Below are positions 35,062 through 46,415 of a stretch of 64,000 nucleotides of DNA, one piece after another. The translations under genes were made by a program, and so were the position numbers. The stretch lies in NCBI GenBank assembly GCA_964036195.1, contig OZ038450.1, forward strand, positions 11,038,701 through 11,102,700, written 5' to 3'. The stretch comes from Sphaerolaimus hirsutus (taxonomy: Eukaryota; Nematoda; Chromadorea; Monhysterida; Sphaerolaimidae). Below the pieces are notes generated by a model, which did not search any database, was not told the DNA's origin, and saw only the letters and a program-made list of their open reading frames with translations. Each line of letters opens with the position of its first letter. Positions within the stretch are counted from its first letter, which is position 1.

Positions 35062-36175
35062 CTGGTTTTCCAAATATTATCACCCAAAGGACGTTTGCAA
35101 CCCTAGCGGCTGGATTTCACAGAACGACCGTGTTACTCGTCCGATCATTTTGTGTTCCACACGGCTATATCTTTGTAGTCTGTCAGCGATTTTGTTTTGG
35201 ATTTGTGCGAGTATTTCCACGATTATATATACTTAGGTAGACAAATAATTTCGTAAACTTTTTAATGATTTGTGGGTGGGTGCCGTCGTTACACGAGATG
35301 TGGTCATCTAAAAAGCTTATTCAGGGGTATTCAGGAGGCCGCGCCCTCTCACCTGGGGTAAGCCATAAATATGTCAAAAATAGAAACTTGTTCTACCAAT
35401 TGTTCACACCGCATCGACTTTTTACGATCCTGGGTAGGTCCCCGGCTACAAGCTACCGGTGTGAATTTCTCGTGTCATTATTTTCGTGGCCAGGATGTGT
35501 TTTCGGACGACCTATTTATAATAATTTCGTTGCCGTCTTAAGGGTAGAAAATCGCCAGTGTCCCGCCGATGAGTTGCACCTAATATTTATTCAAAATTCA
35601 AGTTTGAAGTATTTGTAAAATCATATTAATTTGCACATTTTTCAATCATACTCGCAGAAACACTCACTACTAAATATTTATCAAATTATTTGTTCTTAGT
35701 AGCGTGCGTTTGTTTTAAGACGCTTGTCTACGTAACCGCCGTCATTGTTGCCTGTGTATTCCGCCAGTAACGATTGCCAAAGGAATCTTAAACTTTTTAC
35801 CTTTTTCTAATTTTAATTCCATCACGGGAAAACAGTTAAAAATCATATTTTTTTTCGAATGTTTTCTGTGGGTATTTTTAGTTGAAAATAATTTGTAATG
35901 CAAACGCACAATACAACCGGTCAATGTGCCTAGTTGACAACCTAGTTCCAAAGCTGATGATGATAAAACATGTTTTGAACACATTTTTATTTACTGAAAT
36001 GAAACTTTTTGTTATCAACGTCGGCAGTAGTTGACGGACTCATTATTCCGGTAAACTCAAATGTGTTCAAAACATGTTTATCAGCTTTGGAAATTCCAGT
36101 TGTCAACTAGTGGGCGCAGTAGTGTCAATTGCACATGGACTTATTGGCCATGACAAACTGAAACCCTGTGAGATT

Positions 36176-36338
36176 GGGCCCACACACGCTAGTTGACATC
36201 GACACCAAATGTCAACTGGTGCTGATCCCGATTCAAAGCTTGCTGACGAGTGGACGAACGACGTTCAAATGCAATCTTTGAATTAGGAATGGAACCAGTT
36301 GACATTTGGTGTCGATGTCAACTAGCGTGTGGGGGGCT
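36176..36338. mobile_element. CTAGTTGACATCGACACC MITE, unit-3 specific (TSD ATT)
   Basis: A 163-bp palindromic element starting GGGCCCACACACGCTAG. Units 1 and 2 lack it (GAGATTCAAATG). Unit 3 reads GAGATT, element, ATTCAAATG. This fixes a 3-bp ATT duplication. Confidence 0.88.
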
Positions 36339-36919
36339 ATTCAAATGTAAATGGTCCAAAAATTCAAATGTAGAATTTAGTGGGAAAAAAACTCAGTGGA
36401 ATCGAAAACTCAAAAAACTTTTTTTAATAAATGAATAAATTCAAGCGCTCTACTCCAGAGAGTTTGCCATCGTTATCTGCCAGGTATAATTTACGCCTCA
36501 AACACGCCTAATTAGTGAGATTTTCGGCCCGTGTGATACCTCGCTTAGTCAGGGTTGCAGAGTTAGGGTAATATTTGGGTGTGTGTGACCGTTTTTTTTT
36601 GCATTTCGTTATTGCGACATCTGGGAAAAATGAAATTATTTCAATCTTCGTTAGTTTTTGTATGTCACGATGACTGTTCGTTAAGGTTGAAAATGTGCTT
36701 GAAGTGTGTCGCAAGTTTATATAAAGTTATTTCCTTCAGAGGTCACTTAACTCCGCCCACACTTCGTGCACATTTTCAACCTGCCATGCAGCTAAGGGAT
36801 TTCTTTTCAAATTCCACACCTCGGATACACCGCCTGTATTCCAGTTGTTCTACCGTAAATTCAAGTATGGTCGACCCATGTTAAACGGCGGGAAATGACA
36901 CAGGCGGATAATTTGTTCG

Positions 36920-39900
36920 ATGTCTCGGAGCAATCCGATCAGACTGGGGTCGAGCGATGATGATGAACCGATCGCCCACAGGTGGGTGCTTTGCGCTCGG
37001 GGGTCTCTAAGTGGTGGGGGCGCTGCCCCCTAAAATCGGCAATCTATTTTGGGGGCTGCTCAGGTATTTACATATCAAGATTTCGGGCTACTATCTCTTA
37101 AATCTCCCGCCTCTCCCAAATCTACCATCTCTCTAGCTATCTGGAGTAAATTTTAAACGATTTTCCTCCATTTTTTACCTTCACATTCAAAATAGCTATC
37201 TTAGGCTATATACACGGTTATAAATATACCTATTGGCTATTTTTTAAATATATTTTAAACAATTTTTCAAATTTTTGGCTACTTTAGTACGGTATATTCG
37301 AGGCTAGCGTTGGTGGCTATTGCCCGAGAAAATATGACAAATTGTGCAACTTTTAGATGATTTTCTATTTACAAGGTTGCAATAATAATCACATTTGACT
37401 TCCTCAATGGTTTCGCTTCTGCCTGCGTAGGCTTCGATCCAGGGCCCGTGCTGTCCCGGCTGCCGGCAGCGGTAGGGCGGAACGATCTACAGTTGCCAGA
37501 ATACATGTTCGTACTGTTATCTCAATCATTGCCGATGAGAAACCTCCACATAGGCTCGCCACACGCTATTGACATCGACACCAAATGTCAACTGGTTCCA
37601 TTCCTAATTCAAAGATTGCGTTTGAACGTCGTTTGTCCACTCGTCAGCAAGGGGGTCAGCACCAGTTGACATTTGGTGTCAATGTCAACTAGCGTGTGTG
37701 GGCCCATAGAAACGCCAATCCTTGGCTCTCATGCACAGGCGACAACATTGAGCGAGTGCCGCGCCGGCTGTCCCTTTTTCGCCGAAGGAGAGCCGCCGCG
37801 GCGGCGGCGACGCACGGCGGGCGGAGATGAGCAGGTTTCTGCCGCGCTGCGCTCGCACGTGGACGCCCACCGCCTCATGGTCAGGAACGAGCGCATAGCC
37901 GAGCAGCGGAGGCTCCGGTCGCTGCAGCACCGCCAGCGCGAGCTGGTGCCAATCCCGGACACTAAAGAGCCCTGTAAAGTGTCAAATGTCACGCAACGTG
38001 TCAAAAGTCACGGAAAATGCCCTGCAAAATGGCAACCGAGTTGCCATTTCGCAGGGCATTTTCCGTGACTTTTGACACGTTGCGTAATATTTGACACTTT
38101 ACAGGGCTTTTTACAGGGTCCGGGAGTGCCCCCCGGCCGCCCGTGCCAATCCCGGCGAGGAGGACGCGTTCGCCCGCCGAGTCGCGCACGATTTGGAGCG
38201 GTTCTTTTTCGCCGACGATCAGAACACCGACTTCATGGTGGTCAGTTTCACCGCCAGTCCGGAAGACTTGCCGCAGTTGGACGCGGCGCAGCAGCTGGCG
38301 GTCAGTGTGGATGCTACTGCGGTGGTTACGTCCGAGGCGGCGACTATGGATTTCCAGAGTGTGGAAACTTCTGCGACTCAGACGGTTTGTGGGATGGAAT
38401 TTCTGGTGTGAACTGTGCACTGCGGGTCTCATTGATTGAGCATAGCGTGTAGGGTTCAAACGGGAGCCCGAATCCCGATACTTTTGGGGATTCAGCGGTC
38501 CCGATCCCGAAGCTCCGATCCCGATCCCGAAATCTGAAAAAAGCGAATCCCGACGATCTCTGTCTCGAAAATTTTCAAATTTCAATCCCGATCCTGAAAA
38601 AAAATAATACAATCCCGAGCCCGGAAAAAATTACCAACTTTATTACATGCCATTTTTGTACTAATAAATGTGAATGGAAACCTCCAATACCCACTTTATG
38701 CAACTTTTCTGGCATATGTGTTTTTTAAGGCTTTTTTTGTCAAAAAATCAGGGAAAAGAACATGTCTATTAGAACCTTTTCAAAATGCCAATACCGATCC
38801 CGAATAATGCCAATCCAGTCCCGAAACCCCAATCCCAATCCCGAAATCACAAAAAAAACGAATCCCGATCTCGAAATCTCAAAAAGCCAATCCCAATCCC
38901 GATCACGAAAAGTCAATCCCGTTTGAACCCTAATAGCGTGTTATACACTGTTGATCTTGTCCAGTGTGTAACCACAGCTGGGGCTGCATTCATTTTGCCC
39001 CACACTTGCTATGGCCGCCACAGTTGTCTTCAATTCAATGTTCAACGCTCGCAGGTGCAGTCCAGCGGCCAGTCGTCGCTCACGTCCAATAGTGGATCGG
39101 ATGCGGCGGCATTGCCGCCCCGCCCGATGCTGCGGCCCCGCCGCAACGCCCTCTCGGCTCAAGGCTCGGTGGGCTCCGGCCGGCCGGCCAGCGGGCAGGC
39201 GCGCGTCGCCACGCAGCGCGTCGCCCCCACCACGGTGCTGTTGGAGTGGACGGGCGCGGCGCCCGCCGTCGCCGCCAGCGTCGCGCCGTCCACGTCGGCG
39301 GCCGATCAAGGCGACGCGGCCGTGGATCGGCGCAGACGCATACAGGATGCGCTCGCCGATGTGATAGTGCACCACAGGGACAGCGTGCAGCGCCTGTTCT
39401 CTAACAACGACGCTGCGGCTAGTGCCCAGGCGAATTCGACGCCGAGCTTCAGCGACGCGACAAGACAGGTTTGCCTTTTCTGTTCTTTAGGTAGTGTGGA
39501 AACCTACCAGTGATCTATCCGAATAATGAAACAAAAATTATAGTTTTTCATCTAGGGTTGGAAAAAAAACGTTTTTTTTAACTCGATGTTTTTTTTTTTT
39601 AAAAAACGTTTTTTTTTTAAAAGCTCCCAGATATGACCTAGTGTATATCAGACACTGGCAATACTCTGTGATGTTAAATATGACCGTATAATGGCTGTGG
39701 AGCCATGGGATAGCATTATAAGTGGTGATTTGTGTCAAAAATATCCATTTTTTGTCAACATATCGTTCGTATATCGCCTTATAGTCGAATGTTCGTGACT
39801 TCAGGTAAAGTTTGGCACGGAATGGTGATCAAACAAGGTTATAAAAGGAGGTTGTTACTTTGGGAGTGAAGTTACACACTGTGGAGGTACATGGAAGCAC

Positions 39901-42412
39901 ATTACCTCAATATTATATATTACAGCAACATATGTCGGCTTATTCACCCATGGTAGCACATAGAAATGGATGTTTTGATACTAAAAATGCAACAAAACCA
40001 ATTAAAACAACCACCAATGTCAATTTTTGTGTGAAATTGCGCGCTTGCGCGCAAAAACTTTGCAAAATACCTAGTGCTTAGTACTAAAAATTTCGGCCGA
40101 TGTTTTTTTTAAAAAAAAAACATTTCGGACGTCATGTTTTTTTATAAAAAAAACGTTTAAAAAAAAACATCGGCCAACCCTATTTTCATCATAATATTTC
40201 GTTCTAACGTTTACTCTTTTTCGGAATAATTACGTAATTGGGCCTTCACACGCTAGTTGTCATCGACACCAAATGTCAACTGATTCAAAATTTGGTGACG
40301 AGTGGACGAACGACGTTCAAACGCAATCTTTCAATTAGGAACGGAACCAGTCAGGGACGTACGCAGGATTTTTGAGCGGGGGGGGGCGGATTGTATACGG
40401 AGCCCGGCGAACGGGGGGGGGGGGGCGGCGCCCCCCCCCCTAAAATTTGGCCCTATAGTTAAGGAATGGAGCCATGGCGCTGGCGCCATTTGTAGGCGCC
40501 AGCGCCATGGCAGTATTGGCGTCAGCGCTGGCGCCAACGTATACTATATAGGTATCTATAAATACCCATATATAGTTACTGTGACCACGTTGGGCACTTT
40601 TATAATGCTGTTTGGACTCTTGAAATTATATACTAAACAACGGGGTGGGGTTTGCGCGCTCGCGCGCAAAAAAATTTCAAAGTACCTACAAAATCGCTTT
40701 ACAAAAGTGCCATTTCTGGTAAATTTTTATGACCGGGCCGGGAACGGGTGGGAGCGGCCGCCCCCCCCCGCCCCCCCCCCCCTGCGTACGTCCTTGGAAC
40801 CAGTTGACATTTGGTGTCGATGTCAACTAGCGTGTGTGGGGCCATTTGTCACAAGATTTTATTCATTAAATTAGATAGGATTCTGCACATACTTTGCTTT
40901 TCGACGAGTATACACCCCCCCTTGGAGACCCCTGGCATTTGTGAATTAACGTTTAGAAAATATTTACACATTCGAAGTGTACGAATTTTGAGCCTCGAAT
41001 TTCTGCGTCTTAATACGCTGTAATCGTTTTGCTAGACGATTTTGGCAATCATCGAGAGCGCGCTACTGGCGAGCGGGCCGCGCGGCTTGACCGATGACGA
41101 ACTTATATCCTTGCCGTGCAACCTTTTCGAGTTGGTTCATTTTTTGAGCATCCGTTTTCTGCATTCTAGATAGGTGTTTTGTACTGTGAGCAACTACATG
41201 TATCGTTTCTGCATCGTTTCAGCGGCGTGGCGTCGACGAAATGCATCGTGTGTCTGTGCTTTCTTGAGAAGGAGGAGAACGTCCGCTCACTGCCTTGTGA
41301 TCATACGTACCATGCCGATTGCATCGACCGCTGGCTCAAGGTTCGCATCGATCCATTTCTCTTGCCTATTCTCATTGAGGATGGCAAACAAAAATTCGAA
41401 TTTTATTTCACCCCTGGAAAAACCAGTGGCATCGATTTTTTTTCTAGAGAAGTTCGAAAACGTTTTCGAATTTTTTTCTGGTATTTTGAAAAATGAAAAT
41501 GAGTATAAAATGCGGAAACACAATTAAAACACCAATTTCACTTGTATATTTTCGTAGCGGCGGAACAAAAATTGTGAAAGTGTCTGCGGTAACAGTTTAG
41601 ATGGTCGCAAAACGTCAATTTAAAGTGCAATAATTTGATGCAAAGACATTCGAAAAGTAATAAAAAATATTCGAAAATTCCCTTCATAGAAGATTCGAAA
41701 CTATTTCCAGAAAAATTAGAAAAATCGTACTTTATAAAATGAAAAAAAATTTTAACACTTTTTTCAAGGGGGTATGCCATCGTTCATTCTCACCAGGGGT
41801 CTCCTAGGGGGGGGGGGGCTGCCCCCCCCCCCAAATCGGCCAGCTATCTATCTATCCCGAGGCAAATTTTTTGGCTACTACCCCCAAAGACCCCCCCCCC
41901 CCAATCGCTTAGCTATCTATCTATCCGGAGTCGTTTTTGAGAAATTTTGCCCCAATTTTCGCTCAAAATCACTAATTTTCGCACCTTTTTATAGTTTTTC
42001 ACCTTCAAAATCGTGCTTTCCGGCTATATACAGGGTTATATACCTATTTTTAGCCATTTTATACCTACTTTTGGCTACTTTTAACTGATTATAAGCGATT
42101 TTTTCCCCTTTCTGCCTTTTTAACCTTGAAAAAGCCTATATATTGTGCCCCCGCCAGCCCCCCCCCAAGCCTCCCCCCCAGAAAATTTTCCAGCTATCTA
42201 TACCTCCGGAGGAGCGATTTGCTATCTATCCAGCCCCCGCGAGGGCCAAAATCCTGGAGACCCCTGATTCTCACACGTCTGTCAACTCAAGTGCATGTCC
42301 CACAAATACCGCGCAGCAATGTGCCACGTGCCCGGTGTGCCGCGACGATGTTTCAAAGCACGTGCGAACGCACACTGGCGCCGCTTCGTCTGCGAGTACC
42401 AGCCGCCAATGA
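36920..42412 (+). CDS. Second RING-H2 E3 ubiquitin ligase, paralog of the 22203 gene
   Basis: Exons: 36920-36981 (MSRSNPIRLGSSDDDEPIAH), probably about 37431-37510 (reading uncertain: two open frames), 37739-37945, 38127- or 38136-38384, 39055-39468, 41036-41130, 41223-41340, 42317-42412. From 37739 on, phases agree. Seen: a basic helix with RNERIAEQRRLRSLQHRQRE; an acidic domain with RRVAHDLERFFFADD; GPRGLTDDELISLP before the RING; RING ligands in CIVC, SLPCDHTYHADC and TCPVC; stop after ASTSRQ. The intron inside the RING falls after WLK, exactly as in the upstream gene, and the split exon has the same 118 bp. Exon 1 is shared with the tandem array. Function inferred from the RING only. Confidence 0.75.
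37552..37705. mobile_element. CTAGTTGACATCGACACC-family MITE in an intron of the second RING gene
   Basis: Palindromic element with ends GCCACACGCTATTGACATCG and CTAGCGTGTGTGGGCC, flanked by ATA-like bases. It sits right after the uncertain second exon. Confidence 0.65.
37946..38135 (+). mobile_element. Introner-like hairpin element forming an intron of the second RING gene
   Basis: A hairpin of about 190 bp beginning GTGCCAATCCCGGACAC after CTG and ending GTCCGGGAGTGCCCC next to CCG. Two excisions keep the frame: a canonical one ending at AG (38125-38126) or a family-style one ending at CCG (38135). The 13-base string GTGCCAATCCCGG of the element start recurs at 38143-38155 in the next exon. 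That may be chance or a trace of the insertion. Confidence 0.7.
38450..38932. mobile_element. TAGGGTTCAAACGGG MITE with CCGATCC arrays (TSD ATAGCGTG)
   Basis: Ends TAGGGTTCAAACGGG and CCCGTTTGAACCCTA with perfect ATAGCGTG flanks. Arrays of GATCCC are present. In intron 38385-39054. The 203-residue open frame on the minus strand here is an artefact of the array. Confidence 0.85.
39553..40182. mobile_element. TAGGGTTGGAAAA / CATCGGCCAACCCTA MITE (TSD TTTTCATC)
   Basis: Perfect TTTTCATC flanks. Uninterrupted relative of 5030-6981. In the RING-gene intron 39469-41035. Confidence 0.83.
40240..40843. mobile_element. CTAGTTGACATCGACACC MITE with a nested CAGGGACGTACG MITE
   Basis: The outer element is flanked by ATT. 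The inner element, 40352-40796, has the perfect duplication GAACCAGT. The nesting is of the same type as at 21394-22006 but at another position, so the two were independent insertions. Confidence 0.8.
41794..42266. mobile_element. CAGGGGTCTCC MITE (TSD ATTCTCAC)
   Basis: Perfect 8-bp duplication. Lies in the RING-splitting intron 41341-42316, the equivalent of which is only about 60 bp in the upstream paralog. Confidence 0.85.
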
Positions 42413-42976
42413 CTTCATACCAAACTGGTCCAATGCACTCCGCCTGTGTGATCGTTGATGGTAGTCATCTCTGGTAAAGGACAATCGTAGTGCAGTTTAC
42501 AGATGTGTTCCCTTTCCGTCAACTGGGACGCGCGTTTTGGTCAACTCGGCGAACTTAGCCGATTGAAATGATCAACAAATTTTGAGACGCGTGTGTATTG
42601 GGCCCACACACGCTAGTTGACATTGACATCAAATGTCAACTGGTGCCGATCCCGATTCAAAGCTTGCTGACGAGTGGACGAACAACGTTCAAACACAATA
42701 TTTGAATTAGGAGCGGAACCAGTTGACATTTGGTGTCGATGTCAACTAGCGTGTGGGGGCCATTGTGACTCCACTTATACTCAGCGGACTTTATACTCTG
42801 CACTCGCACTGATTTATGTCTTGCATTGGAAGCTTGCCAACGATAATAAAGCGTGCGATTTTTGTAAACAGATTGACAGATTCATTGTTGTGAATACGTT
42901 AACGTGTAATGCTATAACAGCAATGAAAATTTTCAACTTTTTATAAGAATCGCATGCGTTATATATAGTTGGCACC

Positions 42977-43601
42977 TAGGGTTCAAACGATATATCGTAT
43001 CGAATATCGGATATCGACCATTTTTTAATATCGAATATCGATATCGAAAATTTTTAAAAAATATCGAATATCGAATATCGATATCGAAAATTTTGAAAAA
43101 ATATCGAATATCGACCATTTTTTCGATATATCGAACCTGTATTGTGTCCCCAAATTTACTTTTCATTTTCATTTTGAGATGTTTATGGTTGATCTGATGT
43201 GCTTATAGTACTGTATTTGATGAGTAAAAGTATGTACAGTATTTATAATGTCATTGTTGTTTGAGTGCTAAATTTGAAGCCAGCAAACGCTGATATACTT
43301 TTTTTTGCAACATGCCCTTAAGCAATTAGGTTAGGATGAACTGTTGTTAAAATCACTTGCACCATTCAAATTTCAGTAAAGAGATGATTAAACATGTGTG
43401 CAACCACATAAAAATAAAATATGCCACTTGAAACATGCCTTGCTATACCAAAAGCATATCGCAATATCGAATATCGACCATTTTTCAATATCGAATATCG
43501 AATATCGATATCGAGGTTCCATATCGTATCGATATCGAATATCGAGTTTCAGCAAAAAATATCGAATATCGATATCGAAAAGTCATATCGTTTGAACCCT
43601 A
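42977..43601. mobile_element. TAGGGTTCAAACGATA MITE with TCGATA arrays (TSD TTGGCACC)
   Basis: Perfect 8-bp flanks. The arrays are the same as in 6069-6872 but the cap is GGGTTCAAACG instead of GGGTTGGGACG. It is inserted into a larger TTGCACGCGTGG-type MITE. Confidence 0.86.
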
Positions 43602-44534
43602 TTGGCACCCTTCCAGCGTGAACCACGCGTGCAAGGTCTAAAGTCCCTGGAGTATACCTAATTACCTACCTATTTTAACGATGTTGGTATCGATACTCCT
43701 ATTAAAGCTGAATTTGTAAGGAGTTGACGGAAGGGAAAGTTATAAGATTTAGACGAGTTTCAGGTTCGATCGCGGAGCGTGAGTGTTATGAGCTGTGAGC
43801 TTTCAGTCTTATTATTTTATTCTTCGAAGCATTTACACTATCTTGACTTTCTGCCCCATCCCATCTCGGTATAAATCGATTTTTCGACAATAATTGACCC
43901 AATTTGGAATTTGACTACGAAAAGAAATTTACCTACTTCTGTTTTGCCAACCAGACGAAGTAAAAAATCTGAAAAATGTTTTGAGCGACAATTAAGCAAA
44001 AGTATCTCGATGTATTCCGGGATGGGTGCACCCGTTTTCAAAAAAAAAACATGCGGTACGGTTGGTTTATTTGGGGATTCTGAATCGCTGCACACACCTC
44101 ATATAATCGTGCCATTGGAAATGGATGGAAGGGGCTGAGCCACCCTGCTCGCCGGGTTCTGTAAACAAGCCAAAAATCCGCTCAAAGATCCTGGATGCGT
44201 CTCTGTCTGTATGGGCGCATTGACCCCAGTGCCTAAAAAATCAGATTTAAAGTGCCATCCCTAATTTCAAACTTGCATCACCTTGTCATGAAGGGATGAA
44301 ATGTGAAGCAGCAATTCTGAATCTTCCAATTGAAGGCTTCGGCTATCGTATGTAATTAAATACTTGCTGCGTTCCTCAACTTGCGCTGTTGTAGCGGCTA
44401 GTCGGCTGATTGTATGCCGTTAAACAAAAAAATTACAACGTTCGTTACTTGGACGGTGTAGTTTAAAACTGGGTGTTTTTCAGGAAATATGATTGAATAT
44501 AATCTCAGAAAATAGGTTAAAAATAAAATTATAA

Positions 44535-44951
44535 TACCGTGTTTCCTCGAAATACCCCCCCTCAAAATGGACACTATGAAATAATTACCCACCCCCTCGA
44601 AATACCCCCCCTAATTGTATGTAAAGGGAACATACATGACTAAAGCTACGGTTTGTGATCCGGGCAATGCCGAACAGACGTAAAAAAGAACCACTGTGTT
44701 ACGTTAGAACCTTTTTATACCATCTACATACTTATGTAAGTGTATAGACTCCGTTACATGGTGTTTATTGGTGTATTTTTCGATGTCTGCGTACGTTACA
44801 AACGACAAATCTGTACCGGGATTTCAAAAAATTTCTGGCGAAATAATAAGTCCCCTCTCGAAATACCCCCCCCCCCCCCTCGTTTAACCCCCCCTCAAAA
44901 TTCTCACTCTGAAACAATCGCCCCCGGGGGGTATTTCGAGGAAATACGGTA
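44535..44951. mobile_element. TACCGTGTTTCCTCGAAATACCC MITE
   Basis: Ends TACCGTGTTTCCTCG and CGAGGAAATACGGTA with poly-C subterminal blocks. Confidence 0.7.
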
Positions 44952-45813
44952 TTTACATTATTTATGCGTTTGTAATTTGTTTCTTTTTAGAATTTTGCTC
45001 TTCGTGAAAATGTGTTTGGCGTGCAAATATTTTGCTCTTTCCTGTAACTAGGGCCGTGGTCAGGTTCCGGGAAAATGTAAAACCCCACATGGTCGCATAA
45101 GCCTCCCCTGGAACGTACCAAGTAATCATAATCGTTGTATTTCTTTCTCGTTTTGACTTTCTCTACCTATTTTATGAATTTGTGCAGCACAATGTTGTTG
45201 AGCATTCGGGATGTATCGTTTTTTTGCAAGTCGTTTGTTTTGCTTGGTGAATTGGTGCGATTTGGAGACATGATTTGATGGCGGTTTAAATTGCAAACAT
45301 TTGAGCACATTTAAGTGTTGGCACAATGGCCCCCCACACGCTAGTTGACATCGACACCAAATGTCAACTGGTTCCATTCCCAATTCAAAGCTTGCGTTTG
45401 AACGTCGATCATCGGTTCGTCAGCAAGCTTTGAATTGCGATCAGAACCAGTTGACATTTGGTGTTGATGTTCACTAGTGTGTGTGTGGGCCCTAAAACGT
45501 CGGTTTACAATGCGTCAGCTAGAAAAATACGCACCGAACATTACAGCAAAATGTTCGACGAAGCATTATTCTACTTGTTATTGGCCGTTTTATTTGTAAA
45601 TGTAAAATGTCTTAAGTTTATCGCTTGCCAGAGTTTTGCTATTGGAAAACCGTATGGTCATTTGAAGGATATATATTTACTTATGTGGTACCTATCGATA
45701 GAAGATTGTTTTATTTAGGAGCAGATCAGATCGAGAAATGCTGTGATTGATGTAATGTTTTATTGACAAAATTTTGAAATAAACATGACGTGGTTATTTT
45801 GATATGTTTGCGG

Positions 45814-46415
45814 TAAAGTCGGCGGACATTTCACCCTACAAAATCGGAGAGTTAGAATTCGCTTGTGAATAGAGCGAACAACGAAACTTGTGTCCCACGC
45901 GGACGCTAGAAATTGAAAAAGAAAATCATATTAAAAGAAAAATGGACGTTTCGCTGCGTCCGTGCATGCCACGCCCTAGTTATCTACATTTTCAACGTTG
46001 CTTGTAAAGAATTTGACCGTTCAAACTACCGTTTTTGTTTTTATTTTATTTTTCACTCGTTGGCTCCTTTCCAACAGAAGAGAACTTGGCAGCCGGCCAA
46101 AATTTCGAAATTCGCTATTAATATGAATAAAATAGCCTCAAAATAGCTATATAACCATGTATATAAACAAAAATAGCGATTATGAAGGTGAAAAATTGGC
46201 AAAGCGAAGCAAATTTTAACGATTTTTAGCTAACTTTCAGTTTTCACTAATTGTAAAAAGTGCAACTGGTAACTGGGATAAGGGCCAAGTTTTCATACGT
46301 GACCCGATCCATTCCGATGGTTAAAATATTGCGTCACAATACCTAATGCCGTCATGCACTCTCCACTGGAGAGACTGACGCAAATGTTTGTAGGGCGATA
46401 CGTCTGCCGACTTTA
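45814..46415 (-). mobile_element. TAAAGTCGGC MITE, copy 2 (inverted)
   Basis: Near-identical reverse copy of 11732-12355, sitting in the repeat-only interval before the NYN gene. Confidence 0.75.

Larger units (their letters stand above)
26926..37420 (+). repeat. Tandem array, 3,698-bp period, three units
   Basis: Unit 1 is about 26926-30623, unit 2 30624-34321, unit 3 34322-37420. Matching landmarks repeat at exactly +3,698. Units 1 and 2 look identical from about 27110 on. Unit 3 is identical to about 35610 and then diverges by a few percent. Each unit holds the two RING-H2 exons, a downstream introner-family element, a conserved 39-bp exon-like segment and the exon MSRSNPI(I/R)LGSSDDD. 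The identity implies recent duplication, gene conversion or an assembly effect. Confidence 0.9.

Noticed and set aside
38001-38612. 203-residue open frame on the minus strand.
   Set aside because: It runs through the introner hairpin, antisense to RING coding sequence, and into GGGATC arrays. No conserved motif; the array keeps the frame open.
38941-39375. Minus-strand 144-residue frame.
   Set aside because: Antisense of the Ala/Ser/Arg-rich exon of the second RING gene.
42674-42946. Open frame with VDIWCRCQLACGG, also seen at 36250, 40811 and 45126.
   Set aside because: The recurring peptide is a translation of the CTAGTTGACATCGACACC MITE, not a protein family.
45498-45718. Open frame with a hydrophobic segment (FYLLLAVLFVNVKCL) followed by AATAAA at 45778.
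   Set aside because: No family match, and it begins inside a MITE. Could be a small membrane protein, but nothing else supports it.
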